Position numbers and translations under genes: made by a program. A stretch of DNA of 64,000 nt from Microbacterium sp. AK009 (GTDB lineage: Bacteria; Actinomycetota; Actinomycetes; Actinomycetales; Microbacteriaceae), in the NCBI RefSeq assembly GCF_013410955.1, contig NZ_JACCCG010000005.1, positions 1 through 64,000 on the forward strand, read 5' to 3'. Each line of letters starts with the position of its first letter. Position 1 is the first letter of the stretch. Under the pieces are notes generated by a model. It made no database searches. It was given only the letters and a program-made list of their open reading frames with translations, and was not told the origin of the DNA. Shown one piece after another: positions 17,064 through 26,127 of the stretch.

Positions 17064-17495
17064 ATGTTCACCGTCACCGAGATCGTCCTGATCGCGCGTT
17101 CACGCGCCGACGTCTTCGCCTACCTCACCGACGCCGGCCGGCGCCCCGAGTGGGACGAGACCGTCATCTCCGAAAGGTTGACCTCGCCCCCGCCGGTCGG
17201 GGTGGGGAGCACGATCCACAGCCGGATGCGCGTCATGGGCCGCGAGGTCGATTTCCACTGGCAGGTCACCGAGTACCTGCCGCCCGGACGGATGGCCATC
17301 GTCAGCACGAAGGGCACGTTCCCGACATCCCTCCTGTTCGAGCTCGCCGACGAGGCCGCGGGAACCCGCGTGAGCGCCACCATCGACGGCGAGCCCTCGG
17401 GCATGCTGCGGCTGGTGGAGCCGATGATCGAAGACTCGATCCGCTCGACCCTGGCGACCGGACTCGGCCGGGTCGTCCGCATCCTGGAGGCGTGA
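17064..17495 (+). CDS. SRPBCC family protein
   Basis: A 143-residue protein of the START/polyketide-cyclase-like SRPBCC fold, a hydrophobic ligand-binding cavity: FTVTEIVLIARSRADVFAYLTDAGRRPEWDETVI at the N-terminus and a C-terminal long helix (SIRSTLATGLGRVVRIL). Start ATG 17064, 13 nt after the preceding gene, so probably the second gene of that unit. The ligand is unknown. Confidence 0.85.
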   Translation: MFTVTEIVLIARSRADVFAYLTDAGRRPEWDETVISERLTSPPPVGVGSTIHSRMRVMGREVDFHWQVTEYLPPGRMAIVSTKGTFPTSLLFELADEAAGTRVSATIDGEPSGMLRLVEPMIEDSIRSTLATGLGRVVRILEA

Positions 17496-17571
17496 GCAAG
17501 GCCGTCGCGATCAGGCCTGTCGTCGAGAGATCATTCCGCCCCGGATGGCGCGGATGCACCATCATGGAAGG

Positions 17572-17742
17572 GTGACCTCTCGCCTTCCCCTCCTGGTGTC
17601 CTTGGCCTCGCTCGGCATCCTGTTCCTGTCGATCATCTTCGTCTTCCTCCTGGTGATCGGCAGCTACTTCGGGATCGTCCCGTTCACCGAGAACCACGAG
17701 TCCACCGAGGCACTCGCGCACGCGCTCGCTCTCGTCGCCTGA
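17572..17742 (+). CDS. Small single-pass membrane protein, 56 aa
   Basis: A GTG-started ORF with a short basic N-terminus, one strong membrane segment (LVSLASLGILFLSIIFVFLL, about residues 7-26) continuing to IGSYFGIVPF, and a polar C-terminal tail. No family is recognised. It sits 47 bp before the VIT-family gene on the same strand. Confidence 0.55.
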   Translation: MTSRLPLLVSLASLGILFLSIIFVFLLVIGSYFGIVPFTENHESTEALAHALALVA

Positions 17743-17776
17743 CCGGTCCGCTCTTCTCGCCGCCCCTCGGCGGCGG

Positions 17777-17782
17777 TAACGT
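17777..17782 (+). promoter_or_regulatory. -10 box of the VIT-family gene
   Basis: TAACGT lies 6 nt before the GTG at 17789; leaderless arrangement. Confidence 0.5.
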
Positions 17783-17788
17783 CGGGCC

Positions 17789-18514
17789 GTGACCGAGGAT
17801 CGCGTCTCGACAGGGCACCCCGGTGAGCCGCACCGGCCCGGGCTCGCCCAGCGGCTGAACGGACTGCGCGCCGGTGTGCTCGGTGCCAACGACGGCATCG
17901 TCTCCACCGCAGCAGTGGTCGTCGGTGTGGCGGGCGCGACGGCGGAGGTCGGTCCGGTTCTGCTCGCGGGCGCCGCGGCCCTCGTCGGCGGCGCGGTCTC
18001 CATGGCCCTCGGTGAGTACGTGTCGGTGTCGAGCCAGCGCGACAGCGAGCACGCGCTGATCGAGAAGGAGCGCCGCGAGCTCGCCACCGACCCCGAGGGC
18101 GAGTTCGCTGAACTCGTCGACCTCTACCGCGCACAGGGGCTCAGCGAGCAGACGGCGACCGCGGTGGCGAAGGAGCTGACCGAGAGCGACGCCCTCGCCG
18201 CGCACCTCTCCATCGAGCTGAACATCGATCAGAGCGATGTCGTCAGCCCCTGGTCGGCCGCCATCGCCTCGGCGGTCGCCTTCACGATCGGCGCCCTGCT
18301 CCCCCTCGCGACGATCCTCCTCGTCCCCCACCCCGCCCGCATCTGGCTCACCTTCGTGAGCGTCCTCATCGCCCTCGCCGTCACCGGATACGTCGCCGCG
18401 TGGATCGGCGGCGCCCGGCGCCTCCGCGCCGTCATCCGCACGGTCGTCGGCGGAGCACTCGCGCTCGGCGCGACCTACCTCATCGGCACGCTGCTCGGCA
18501 CCGGAGTGGCCTGA
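17789..18514 (+). CDS. VIT1/CCC1 family Fe2+/Mn2+ transporter
   Basis: A 241-residue membrane protein of the vacuolar iron transporter family. The N-terminal NGLRAGVLGANDGIVSTAAVVVGVAGA (about residues 16-42) and AGAAALVGGAVSMALGEYVSVSSQRD (about residues 53-78) are the diagnostic metal-binding first helices. A cytoplasmic helical segment rich in Glu follows (about residues 80-150), then three more membrane helices. It likely moves Fe2+ or Mn2+ out of the cytosol. Confidence 0.92.
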   Translation: MTEDRVSTGHPGEPHRPGLAQRLNGLRAGVLGANDGIVSTAAVVVGVAGATAEVGPVLLAGAAALVGGAVSMALGEYVSVSSQRDSEHALIEKERRELATDPEGEFAELVDLYRAQGLSEQTATAVAKELTESDALAAHLSIELNIDQSDVVSPWSAAIASAVAFTIGALLPLATILLVPHPARIWLTFVSVLIALAVTGYVAAWIGGARRLRAVIRTVVGGALALGATYLIGTLLGTGVA

Positions 18515-18619
18515 CCGCCGCGGAGGGATTCTGCCACACCAGCGCGAGAAGCGAAAGGGAGCAGTCAGCACGCTGGAAGTGGAGTTCACTGGTGTCCCAG
18601 GCAGAAGGACGAGGACGCC

Positions 18620-18928
18620 ATGCTGACCGAGTCACCCCGCGCATCCAGGGAGCCGTTCGACAGGAAGCCGCTCGGCACCGAGCAGCTCAAGACGGGGCCG
18701 CTCCACACGGACCAGTTCGAACTCGTGCGGCTTGCGGCCGGGGGCTGGGTCATCACCGATCTCGCTCTGCCGCATGACGATCCGGCCTGTCTCCTCGCCT
18801 ACGTGCAGGACGATGGATCGCGGTTCGAGGTCGTCTGGGTTCAGCCGCCGGTGCGGACCGGATGGTTCGACTCCCTCGACGAGATCCTCGATGAGGCTCG
18901 CGCGCGCCGGCACCGGCGCGCGGCCTGA
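18620..18928 (+). CDS. Hypothetical protein, 102 aa
   Basis: A soluble, acidic protein with WVITDLALPHDDPACLLAYVQDDGSRFEVVWV in the centre and an Arg-rich tail. GAGGAC 4-5 nt before the ATG is a plausible ribosome binding site. Codon use is normal for the genome. No domain is recognised. It is convergent with dnaE2, with 36 bp between. Confidence 0.65.
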   Translation: MLTESPRASREPFDRKPLGTEQLKTGPLHTDQFELVRLAAGGWVITDLALPHDDPACLLAYVQDDGSRFEVVWVQPPVRTGWFDSLDEILDEARARRHRRAA

Positions 18929-18964
18929 GCGTCGCGTCACCGTCGGCTCGAGGCATCCACGCGG

Positions 18965-21900
18965 TCAGCGGAAGTCGCGCGAGCGGTGACCCACCCCCAC
19001 CCGCAGGTCTTCGAACCGGTCGGCGACGAGGTTCGTCACCCCTTCCGCTGAGCGCTCCAGCATTCCCCGCACGATGAGGGCCGGCGAATCCCGAGCCACC
19101 CGTCGATAGCGGTTCCAGACCCCGACCGAGCAGATGACGTTGACGACGCCGTGCTCGTCTTCGAGGTTGAGGAAGGTGATGCCCGACGCTGTGGCGGGCC
19201 GCTGGCGGTGGGTGACGAGGCCCGCCACCTCGACGCGCCGGTCCGGGTCGTGCGTCCGCAGCTCTCGTGAGGTCAACACGCCCCGCGCATCCAGCCCCGA
19301 GCGGAAATGCGTCAGCGGGTGGTCGTCGGTGGAGATCCCGGTCGCCCACAGGTCTGCGGCGAGGATGTCGTAGCTGGACTGATCCGGGAAGAGCGGTGGC
19401 TGCACCGCGACCATCGATTCGGGGAGGAACTCCGCACGGTCCTGTGCGGCGGACCCGGCGATCCAGAGCGCCTCGCGCCGGGTGATCCCGAAGCACTCGA
19501 ACGCTCCCGCCGTGGCGAGCGCCTCCAGCTGGGCCGCGGTGGCCCCGGTCCGGCGGACGAGATCCCGCATGTCGCGGTAGTCGCCCCGCTGCCGTCGCTC
19601 GGTCACGATTTTCGCGGCGAGCGCGTCGCCGATCCCCTTGATCGCCGCGAGCCCGAGCCGCACGGCGTGGTGACCGTCCCGCCGATGCGCGGCCGACTCA
19701 TCGGGCGCTGCCGGGTCGAAGACCGGCACCGCAGGCTGGGTGCGATGCGCGCACTCGGGGCGGCCGGTGACACCGCGTTCGTCGCCCACGGGCTCGAGCG
19801 TCGCATGCACATCGGAGCGGAGCAGATCGGGGCGCTGCACCTCCACCCCGTGCCGGCGCGCATCGGCGACGAGGGTGGCGGGCGAGTAGAACCCCATCGG
19901 CTGCGCCCGGAGGAGCCCCGCGAGGAAGGCCGCGGGATAGTGCAGCTTGATCCAGGAGCTGGCGTAGACGAGGAGCCCGAACGACAGCGAGTGCGACTCG
20001 GCGAAGCCGAAGTTCGCAAAGGCCTGGATCTGACGGTAGATCGCGTCGGCGTCCTCTCCGACGAGGCCGTTGCGCGCCATCCCCTCGTACAGGCGCTCGC
20101 GGAGCGACTCGATCCGCTCGACTCCCCGCTTGGACCCCATCGCACGACGCAACAGGTCGGCATCCTCACCGGAGCAGTCGCCGATGGCCATCGCCATCTG
20201 CATGAGCTGCTCTTGGAACACCGGCACCCCCAGGGTGCGCTGCAGCACGGGCGCGAGCTTCGGGTGGGCATAGGTCACCGGCTCCTGACCGAGCTTCCTC
20301 CGTACGAACGGATGCACCGCCCCGCCCTGGATGGGACCGGGGCGGATGAGGGCGATCTCCACCACGAGGTCGTAGAACCGGCGCGGCTGCAACCGAGGGA
20401 GAAGGCCCATCTGGGCACGGGATTCGACCTGGAACACCCCGATCGAATCGGCCCGGCAGAGCATGTCGTACACCGCCTGCTCCTCCTTGGGGAGGGTCGC
20501 CAGCTCCCATCGCTCGCCGGTGGCGGTGTGGATCATGTCGAAGCAGTACTGCAGGGCCGCGAGCATCCCGAGGCCCAGCAGGTCGAACTTCACCAGCCCC
20601 ATCCAGGCCGCGTCGTCTTTGTCCCACTGGATGACGGTGCGATCCTCCATGCGGGCGTGCTCGATGGGCACCACTTCGCCGACGGGCCTGTCGGTGAGCA
20701 CCATCCCCCCGGAGTGGATCCCGAGGTGGCGGGGGGCCTTCAGCAGCTCGGAGGCGTACTCGACCACCTGGGCGGGGATGTCGTTGTCGGGAGCGGACTC
20801 CAGTGACGCCCCCCAGCGCTCGACCTGCTTGGACCACGCGTCCTGCTGGCCGGTGGAGTAGCCAAGAGCCTTGGCGACGTCGCGGACGGCGTTCTTGGGC
20901 CGGTACTGGATGACGTTCGCCACCTGGGCGGCGCGGTCACGGCCGTAGGTGGCGTAGACCCACTGGATGATCTCCTCGCGCCGGTCGGAGTCGAAGTCGA
21001 CGTCGATATCGGGCTCTTCGTCCCGGAGGCTGGAGAGGAAGCGCTCGAAGGGCAGCTCGTAGGCGATGGCGTCGACCGCAGTGATGTCGAGCAGGTAGCA
21101 GACCGCGCTGTTGGCGGCCGACCCGCGCCCCTGACAGAGGATGCCGCGGCGCCGCGCCTCTTGCACGATGCCGTGCACGATGAGGAAGTAGCCGGGGAAG
21201 TCCTTGGTCTCGATGACCTGCAGCTCCCGCTCGATGCGCGCGCGGTTCTCGGCCGACAGGTCGGGATACTTGCGGGGAACGGCCTCCCACACCAGGTGAC
21301 GCAGCCACGTCATCGGCGTGTGCCCCTCGGGAACCTTCTGGCGCGGCAGCGCCGGGCGCGCGCGCCGCAGTGGAAAGGCCAGCTCGTCGGCGAGCTGCAC
21401 CGTGCGCGCCACCGCTCCGGGGTAGCGGGCGAAGCGCTCGGCCATTTCGGCCCCGGAGCGCAGGTGCGCGGCGGCGTGGGCGGGCAGCCATCCGTCGAGC
21501 TCGTCCAGCCCCCGGCGCGCGCGGATCGCGGCGACGGCGGCGGCGAGCCGCGCCCGCTCGGGGGCGGCGTAGTGGACGTTGTTGGAGGCCAGCAGCGGCA
21601 GCCCGCGCTCGCGGGCGAGGGCGGTGAGGATGTCGTTGTCGCGGGTGTCGGTCGGGTTGCCGTGATCGATGAGTTCGACGTTCACCGCCTCCGGGCCGAA
21701 CAGCGCCACGAGGCGGTCGAGCTCGGCGGCGGCGCCCGTCGGTCCGTCGTCGGCGAGCGCGCGGCGAACGGCGCCCTTGCGGCATCCGGTGAGGATCGCC
21801 CAGTGCCCGTCCGCCCGCTCGGCCAGCTCATCGAGGTCGTAGACGGGACGCCCCTTCTCCGACCCCGCGAGCTGGGCACGGGTGAGGGCAGCGGCGAGCC

Positions 21901-22393
21901 GGTGGTAACCCTCCTCCCCCCGGGCGAGCACCAGCAGGTGCGACCCCTCCGGATCGGGATCACCCGCCCGCGACGGGGTGGGAGACCGGTCGTCGTACCC
22001 GAGCGACAGCTCCGCTCCGAACACGGTCTTCACCTGCAGGTTCTCGGCGGCCTCGGCGAACCGCACGATGCCGTAGAACCCGTCGTGGTCGGTGACGGCC
22101 AGGGCATGGAGGCCGAGACGCTCGGCCTCCTCTGCCAGCTCCTCCGGAGAAGACGCCCCGTCGAGGAACGAGAACGACGAGTGCGCGTGCAGTTCGGCAT
22201 AGGGCACCGTCTCAGCGGGACGCTCGATGGCGGGCGGGACGTAGGGGCCGCGCTTGTGCGACCAGGCGGGGCTGTCACCCCCGTCGGCACCCGCGGGGAT
22301 GTTGCGCGGTCGACGCCGGTCGCTGAGGACACGCTCGAGCTCCGACCAGGGGACGCCGGGATTGTTGAAGCCCATCAGCAGGCCCGTCCGCAT
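18965..22393 (-). CDS. dnaE2: Error-prone DNA polymerase III alpha subunit DnaE2
   Basis: A 1142-residue C-family polymerase, the translesion polymerase of the ImuA'-ImuB-DnaE2 mutasome. An N-terminal PHP domain (AELHAHSSFSFLDGAS, LAVTDHDGFYG) is followed by the polymerase core with PDIDVDFDSDRREEII (catalytic Asp residues, about 450-465), GSAANSAVCYLLDIT, and the palm/fingers and HhH regions. The C-terminal OB-like part (EVAGLVTHRQRPATASGITFLNLEDEHG) is normal for DnaE2. The start at 22393 is 3 bp after the imuB stop. Induced by DNA damage through the upstream SOS box. Confidence 0.95.
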   Translation of the reverse strand: MRTGLLMGFNNPGVPWSELERVLSDRRRPRNIPAGADGGDSPAWSHKRGPYVPPAIERPAETVPYAELHAHSSFSFLDGASSPEELAEEAERLGLHALAVTDHDGFYGIVRFAEAAENLQVKTVFGAELSLGYDDRSPTPSRAGDPDPEGSHLLVLARGEEGYHRLAAALTRAQLAGSEKGRPVYDLDELAERADGHWAILTGCRKGAVRRALADDGPTGAAAELDRLVALFGPEAVNVELIDHGNPTDTRDNDILTALARERGLPLLASNNVHYAAPERARLAAAVAAIRARRGLDELDGWLPAHAAAHLRSGAEMAERFARYPGAVARTVQLADELAFPLRRARPALPRQKVPEGHTPMTWLRHLVWEAVPRKYPDLSAENRARIERELQVIETKDFPGYFLIVHGIVQEARRRGILCQGRGSAANSAVCYLLDITAVDAIAYELPFERFLSSLRDEEPDIDVDFDSDRREEIIQWVYATYGRDRAAQVANVIQYRPKNAVRDVAKALGYSTGQQDAWSKQVERWGASLESAPDNDIPAQVVEYASELLKAPRHLGIHSGGMVLTDRPVGEVVPIEHARMEDRTVIQWDKDDAAWMGLVKFDLLGLGMLAALQYCFDMIHTATGERWELATLPKEEQAVYDMLCRADSIGVFQVESRAQMGLLPRLQPRRFYDLVVEIALIRPGPIQGGAVHPFVRRKLGQEPVTYAHPKLAPVLQRTLGVPVFQEQLMQMAMAIGDCSGEDADLLRRAMGSKRGVERIESLRERLYEGMARNGLVGEDADAIYRQIQAFANFGFAESHSLSFGLLVYASSWIKLHYPAAFLAGLLRAQPMGFYSPATLVADARRHGVEVQRPDLLRSDVHATLEPVGDERGVTGRPECAHRTQPAVPVFDPAAPDESAAHRRDGHHAVRLGLAAIKGIGDALAAKIVTERRQRGDYRDMRDLVRRTGATAAQLEALATAGAFECFGITRREALWIAGSAAQDRAEFLPESMVAVQPPLFPDQSSYDILAADLWATGISTDDHPLTHFRSGLDARGVLTSRELRTHDPDRRVEVAGLVTHRQRPATASGITFLNLEDEHGVVNVICSVGVWNRYRRVARDSPALIVRGMLERSAEGVTNLVADRFEDLRVGVGHRSRDFR

Positions 22394-22396
22394 CGA

Positions 22397-23965
22397 TCAG
22401 TCATAGCGGCCCTCGGCGATCCACGAGCCGCCGGCGCAGACCAGCAGCCAGGCGGTGCGGTCGGCGTCGACCACCTGGAACCGGTGCGCACGACGGCTGC
22501 GGGCGGCATCCCAGCTGCGCTCGACGATGGGCCACGGGCCCGCCCACTCCATGATCGCGCGGGGACGCCCCGACTCCACCAGCACCGAGGGCGTCGCCGT
22601 CACGCGGTCGCGTTCGTCGACGGCGACCGGCCCGCCCTCGCCGGTGACGACCTGCACCGGCACCGGTTCGGGGAAGACGGTGCCCGGGAGGGGGTCGGGA
22701 AGGCTCCCTGGCCAGGGGCGGGTGCGCTCGGCGGTCACGACGGTGCGGTCTCCCCACGGCACGAGCACCAGACGCTCGGTGAGCCACCTCCCCCCTCCCA
22801 CCTCGGCGGTCAGCACGCCGCGGTGACCCAGCATCGCCTGCACCCGGGAGAGCACGTGATGGACCCGCTCATCCGTCCCGGCGCCGAACATCGCCGGGGC
22901 GTGGTGCGAGGCGGCGTCGACGGCCTCAGGTGAGACGCGCACGAGCGCCACGCCGCTGGCCAGCACTCCCCCGTCCTCTCCTGACGCCTCTTCGGCCAGC
23001 TGCCACCGCACCCGGTCGACGACAGCCGCCGCGTCGAAGGAGTGGGGGTGAAGCCAGACACGTTCGCTCCGCTCCCCGCGGTCTCCGGTGAGCTCGACCC
23101 GCAGCTCGGTGCAGACGAGGTCGATCGCGCCGAGGCGCGAGATGAACTCGTCGGCGGCGATCCGCAGGGCGAACGCCACCTGCTCGGCGATCTCGAGGGG
23201 CGGCTCGAAGGCGACCTCGCGGTGCAGCTCAGGGGGAGGCACGCGCGGCTCGACGGGACGCGAATCCAGACCCGACGCCAGCCGGTGCAGCCGCATCCCC
23301 GGCTCCCCCAGCCGTTCCCGCACCCGCTCGGCGTCGAGGCGACTGAAGTCACCGAGCGTCTGCACCCCCAGGCGCGCCAGCAGCGCCACGACATCGGGAT
23401 CGGCGAGGGCGGTGATCGGAAGCGGGGCGAGGAAACCCGCCGCACCCCCGGTGGGAACGACCGAGACCGGATCGGAGGGGCGGGTGTTGCGGGCGGCCTG
23501 TTCGGCGGTGAAGGGTCCGTCGGCGATGCCCGCGCGCACGTCGGCGACGCCGAGCGCGCGGACCGTGCCGAGGAGCACGCGGGCGGCGTCGGTCTCGCCC
23601 CCGTAGTACCGGGCGGGACCCCGGGCGCGCAGCGCGCACAGACCCGGGCGGATGATCTGCACCCCCGGCGCCCGCTCCTCCAGCGCCGCGACCAGCGGCG
23701 CGAACGCGCGGTGATCACGGGCGTCGTCGGCCTCGACCACGCGCAGTCCCGGGCATCGGGACTGCGCGTCTCGGCGACGCTGTCCGCGGCGGACCCCGTC
23801 CGCGCGGGCGGCGGCCGAGCAGGCGGTCACCATCCCCCCGGCGATGATGGCCACCGGGACGTCCTCGGCAGCCGGAGCCGAACTCGCAGCATCGCGCGCC
23901 AACGCCGCCACGGGCCAATCCGGGACCCACAGCACGAGGCTGCGCACGGGGGCGTCGGGGCGCAT
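22397..23965 (-). CDS. imuB: Y-family DNA polymerase-like protein ImuB
   Basis: A 522-residue catalytically inactive Y-family polymerase homologue that connects DnaE2 to the beta clamp. It starts RSLVLWVPDWPVAALARD, where active polymerases have an Asp-containing FAHVDCD-type motif, and keeps the helix-hairpin-helix region (LLARLGVQTLGDFSRLDAERVRERLG, about residues 195-220) and little-finger domain. Its C-terminal domain interacts with partners in the family. Start ATG 23965 overlaps the imuA' stop by 1 bp (TGATG). Confidence 0.93.
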   Translation of the reverse strand: MRPDAPVRSLVLWVPDWPVAALARDAASSAPAAEDVPVAIIAGGMVTACSAAARADGVRRGQRRRDAQSRCPGLRVVEADDARDHRAFAPLVAALEERAPGVQIIRPGLCALRARGPARYYGGETDAARVLLGTVRALGVADVRAGIADGPFTAEQAARNTRPSDPVSVVPTGGAAGFLAPLPITALADPDVVALLARLGVQTLGDFSRLDAERVRERLGEPGMRLHRLASGLDSRPVEPRVPPPELHREVAFEPPLEIAEQVAFALRIAADEFISRLGAIDLVCTELRVELTGDRGERSERVWLHPHSFDAAAVVDRVRWQLAEEASGEDGGVLASGVALVRVSPEAVDAASHHAPAMFGAGTDERVHHVLSRVQAMLGHRGVLTAEVGGGRWLTERLVLVPWGDRTVVTAERTRPWPGSLPDPLPGTVFPEPVPVQVVTGEGGPVAVDERDRVTATPSVLVESGRPRAIMEWAGPWPIVERSWDAARSRRAHRFQVVDADRTAWLLVCAGGSWIAEGRYD

Positions 23966-24681
23966 CAGCCGACCGCCTCGAGGCGGGGAAGGGCCGGGAC
24001 CTCCGACGGCACCGAACGGACGGCGCCCACGCCACCGTCGGCTGCGGGGAGGGTCATCCGTGCCCGCCGGGGCATGGGCCACCGCCGGCTGCGCACATCG
24101 ATCGTGACCTCGCGCGCCGCCAGGTACCCGTGCCCCCGCCCCACCCCCGACCACGCCGGCTCGGCGAGATCCAGCGAGGCCTCGGCCTGAGGCCAGGGAC
24201 CCTGCACCAGCAGCACCGCACCGCGATCACGCAGGCGTGCCCCCAGCCGCGACACCTCGGCGTCCGCCGTGCGGGTCGTGGGGCGCACCGCCACCACGGG
24301 GATGACCTCGGCGAGAGTCGCGGCGACCGCCAGCCACCGCGGACCGGGGTCGGGGACGAGTACGAGGTGGGAGAGGTCGACCCCGGCGCTCTCGGCCGCT
24401 TCGATGCCGAAGTCGGGCATGCCCACCACCGCGCACCACGTGCCGTCTTGCGAGGGACCGGCCAGCAGCGCCGAGACCAGCGACGCGGAACGGGTGAGGG
24501 AGTACGCCGACCCGGCGCGGAGGCCGCCGCCGGGCAGGACATCGGCGAACGGTTCGAGAACCGGCAGCACCGGAGCATCCATCCGACGCCCCTGCACCCG
24601 CTCGAGCTGGGCACGCAGGCGATGGACCTCGCCGCGAACGTCGTCGCGGGTCGTCGTCTCGGTCTGCACGATCGCCCTCAC
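23965..24681 (-). CDS. imuA': ImuA' accessory protein of the mutasome
   Basis: A RecA/SulA-like accessory protein of about 238 residues. Key segments: VLPVLEPFADVLPGGGLRAGSAYSL, GTWCAVVGMPDFGIEAAESAGVDLSHLVLVPDPG and WPQAEASLDLAEPAWSG. Two GTG codons are possible: 24687, directly after the TAGCCT box, and 24681, 6 nt after it. The second fits the leaderless spacing. It is the first gene of imuA'-imuB-dnaE2, with an SOS palindrome overlapping its promoter. Confidence 0.88.
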   Translation of the reverse strand: MRAIVQTETTTRDDVRGEVHRLRAQLERVQGRRMDAPVLPVLEPFADVLPGGGLRAGSAYSLTRSASLVSALLAGPSQDGTWCAVVGMPDFGIEAAESAGVDLSHLVLVPDPGPRWLAVAATLAEVIPVVAVRPTTRTADAEVSRLGARLRDRGAVLLVQGPWPQAEASLDLAEPAWSGVGRGHGYLAAREVTIDVRSRRWPMPRRARMTLPAADGGVGAVRSVPSEVPALPRLEAVG

Positions 24682-24687
24682 CTCCAC

Positions 24688-24693
24688 AGGCTA
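24688..24693 (-). promoter_or_regulatory. -10 box of the mutasome operon
   Basis: TAGCCT on the minus strand, 6 nt before GTG 24681. It shares two bases with the SOS palindrome. Confidence 0.5.
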
Positions 24694-24707
24694 GAACATG
24701 CGTTCTA
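24692..24707. promoter_or_regulatory. LexA/SOS box upstream of imuA'
   Basis: TAGAACATGCGTTCTA has perfect 6-bp arms around 4 nt and contains the GAAC-N4-GTTC core of actinobacterial LexA sites. It lies 10 nt upstream of the imuA' start and overlaps the -10 box, so LexA bound here would block transcription. Confidence 0.9.
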
Positions 24708-24746
24708 TGAACTCAATGCCTGTGGCGAGCGTAGGAGGAGCCTCCG

Positions 24747-24778
24747 ACATCCTCTGCGCCCGGAAACGCAGAGGATGT
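24747..24778 (-). terminator. Hairpin terminator after the xylanase gene
   Basis: Perfect 12-bp inverted repeat ACATCCTCTGCG / CGCAGAGGATGT with an 8-nt loop, 11 nt past the xylanase stop and upstream of the SOS promoter. Confidence 0.65.
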
Positions 24779-24789
24779 TCGAAAGACGA

Positions 24790-26052
24790 TCAGTGCGGGG
24801 CGGTCCGCACCGTCTCGTGCAATCCTTCGCGCCCGATCGTCAGGGGCACCGCCGGCTGACCCGGAACGGCCACCTCGTAGTCGCCCCGGAACCCCGAGAG
24901 CCGCACGCGCCCCTCGGCATCGGTGCGCACGGTCGCCGGCGACACCCACCACTCGTCGGCGATCAGCCGGTGCAGCGCCTCGTATGCCGGCTTCGGCGAG
25001 CCGTCGGCCCGGACCAGCCCACCGGGCGCACCCAGCCACATGCCGCGGTCGCTGAACCCCCAGTAGGTGATCGCCTCGACGGCGGGATGCGAGACCAGCG
25101 AGCGATAGTGACGTTCGATCTCGTCGGCCTGCCGGGCCTCGCCTTCGGCGGTCGAGGGCCACGAGGTCACCTGGTAGTCGTTGAGGTCGTCGATCTCGGA
25201 GGGCATGAGATCTCCCGACAGCAGCGTCGTCTCGGTGAAGTGCAGGGGAAGACCGAAGCGCGCGAACCGGTCGGCGACGGCGAGGATCTCCTCCTCGCCG
25301 CGGTACCCCTGGTGCATGTGCGTCTGCAGCCCGATGGCGTCGGGACGGATGCCGGCCTCGAGCATCTCGTCGATGACCCGCTCGTACGCCGGCGACAGAT
25401 CGAAGTCGTTCACGAGCAAGACCGCGTTCGGGTTGGTCTCGCGCGCCTCCTCGAACGCCAGCCGCAGCATCGCCAGGCGACCCCGGTCTTTCGCGAGCCG
25501 GGTGATGCCGTTGTCACCGTTGTCGAACACCGGCATGATCACGGTCTCGTTGATGGCATCCCAGGTGTCGACGAGCCCGGCGAAGTCGGCGACGTCGCGC
25601 CGGATGCGCTCGCGCTGCACGCGCTCGATCTCATCGAGCTCGAGGTCGAGCAGCCACGGCGCGGTCACCGTGTGCCAGACGAGCGGATGCCCCTTCAGCG
25701 CCACACCGTGCCGGCGCAGCCACTGCGCAGTGCGGCGCATCTCGTCGGTGCGCGGCGCCCCGCGCACGGGCTCGAACCGGCCCCAGTAGAACGGCAGCGT
25801 CGCGGCGTTGTGGATCTGCAGCCAGAGCTCTGCCTCCGCAGCGGTCAGCTGCCACTCCCCCGTCAGGTCGTCGCCGTCGCCGACGTCGAAGCCGGTGTTG
25901 CCGAAGGCGAACTCGTGGCGCGTCTGGGCGACGGTGACCTCGGCGTCTGCGACCGGCTGGTCGTCGACGTCGACGACGGTGAGGACGGCCTCACCGAGGC
26001 GGTGTGCGGGAGCGGCGCCGAGGGCGACGGCGGGTGGGGCGACAGTGTGCAT
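24790..26052 (-). CDS. Endo-1,4-beta-xylanase-like protein, GH10
   Basis: A 420-residue glycoside hydrolase of family 10. The acid/base Glu is in WDAINETV (about residues 164-171), the nucleophile Glu in LHFTETTL (about residues 271-278), and HPLVWHT earlier; ITYWGFSDRGMW closes the barrel. An N-terminal beta domain of about 50 residues (LTVVDVDDQPVADAEVTVAQ) and a matching C-terminal strand-rich part frame the barrel. There is no signal peptide, so it would act inside the cell or by non-classical export, perhaps on imported xylo-oligosaccharides. Start ATG 26052 has a TAGCAT box 6 nt upstream. Confidence 0.9.
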   Translation of the reverse strand: MHTVAPPAVALGAAPAHRLGEAVLTVVDVDDQPVADAEVTVAQTRHEFAFGNTGFDVGDGDDLTGEWQLTAAEAELWLQIHNAATLPFYWGRFEPVRGAPRTDEMRRTAQWLRRHGVALKGHPLVWHTVTAPWLLDLELDEIERVQRERIRRDVADFAGLVDTWDAINETVIMPVFDNGDNGITRLAKDRGRLAMLRLAFEEARETNPNAVLLVNDFDLSPAYERVIDEMLEAGIRPDAIGLQTHMHQGYRGEEEILAVADRFARFGLPLHFTETTLLSGDLMPSEIDDLNDYQVTSWPSTAEGEARQADEIERHYRSLVSHPAVEAITYWGFSDRGMWLGAPGGLVRADGSPKPAYEALHRLIADEWWVSPATVRTDAEGRVRLSGFRGDYEVAVPGQPAVPLTIGREGLHETVRTAPH

Positions 26053-26058
26053 CCGTCG

Positions 26059-26064
26059 ATGCTA
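26059..26064 (-). promoter_or_regulatory. -10 box of the GH10 gene
   Basis: TAGCAT on the minus strand, 6 nt before ATG 26052; leaderless arrangement. Confidence 0.5.
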
Positions 26065-26095
26065 CGAACCGGGCGGTCCGGCACCGGCATCCCGG

Positions 26096-26114
26096 CGCTC
26101 TTTTCGAAAGAGCG
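26096..26114. promoter_or_regulatory. Inverted repeat between the HNH and GH10 genes
   Basis: CGCTCTTT-TCG-AAAGAGCG is a perfect 8-bp inverted repeat 32 nt upstream of the GH10 -10 box and 14 nt after the HNH stop. It may be the HNH terminator, or a LacI-like operator (a CTTTTCGAAAG core) for the xylanase gene. Confidence 0.5.
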
Positions 26115-26127
26115 TGCGCCGGGACGC

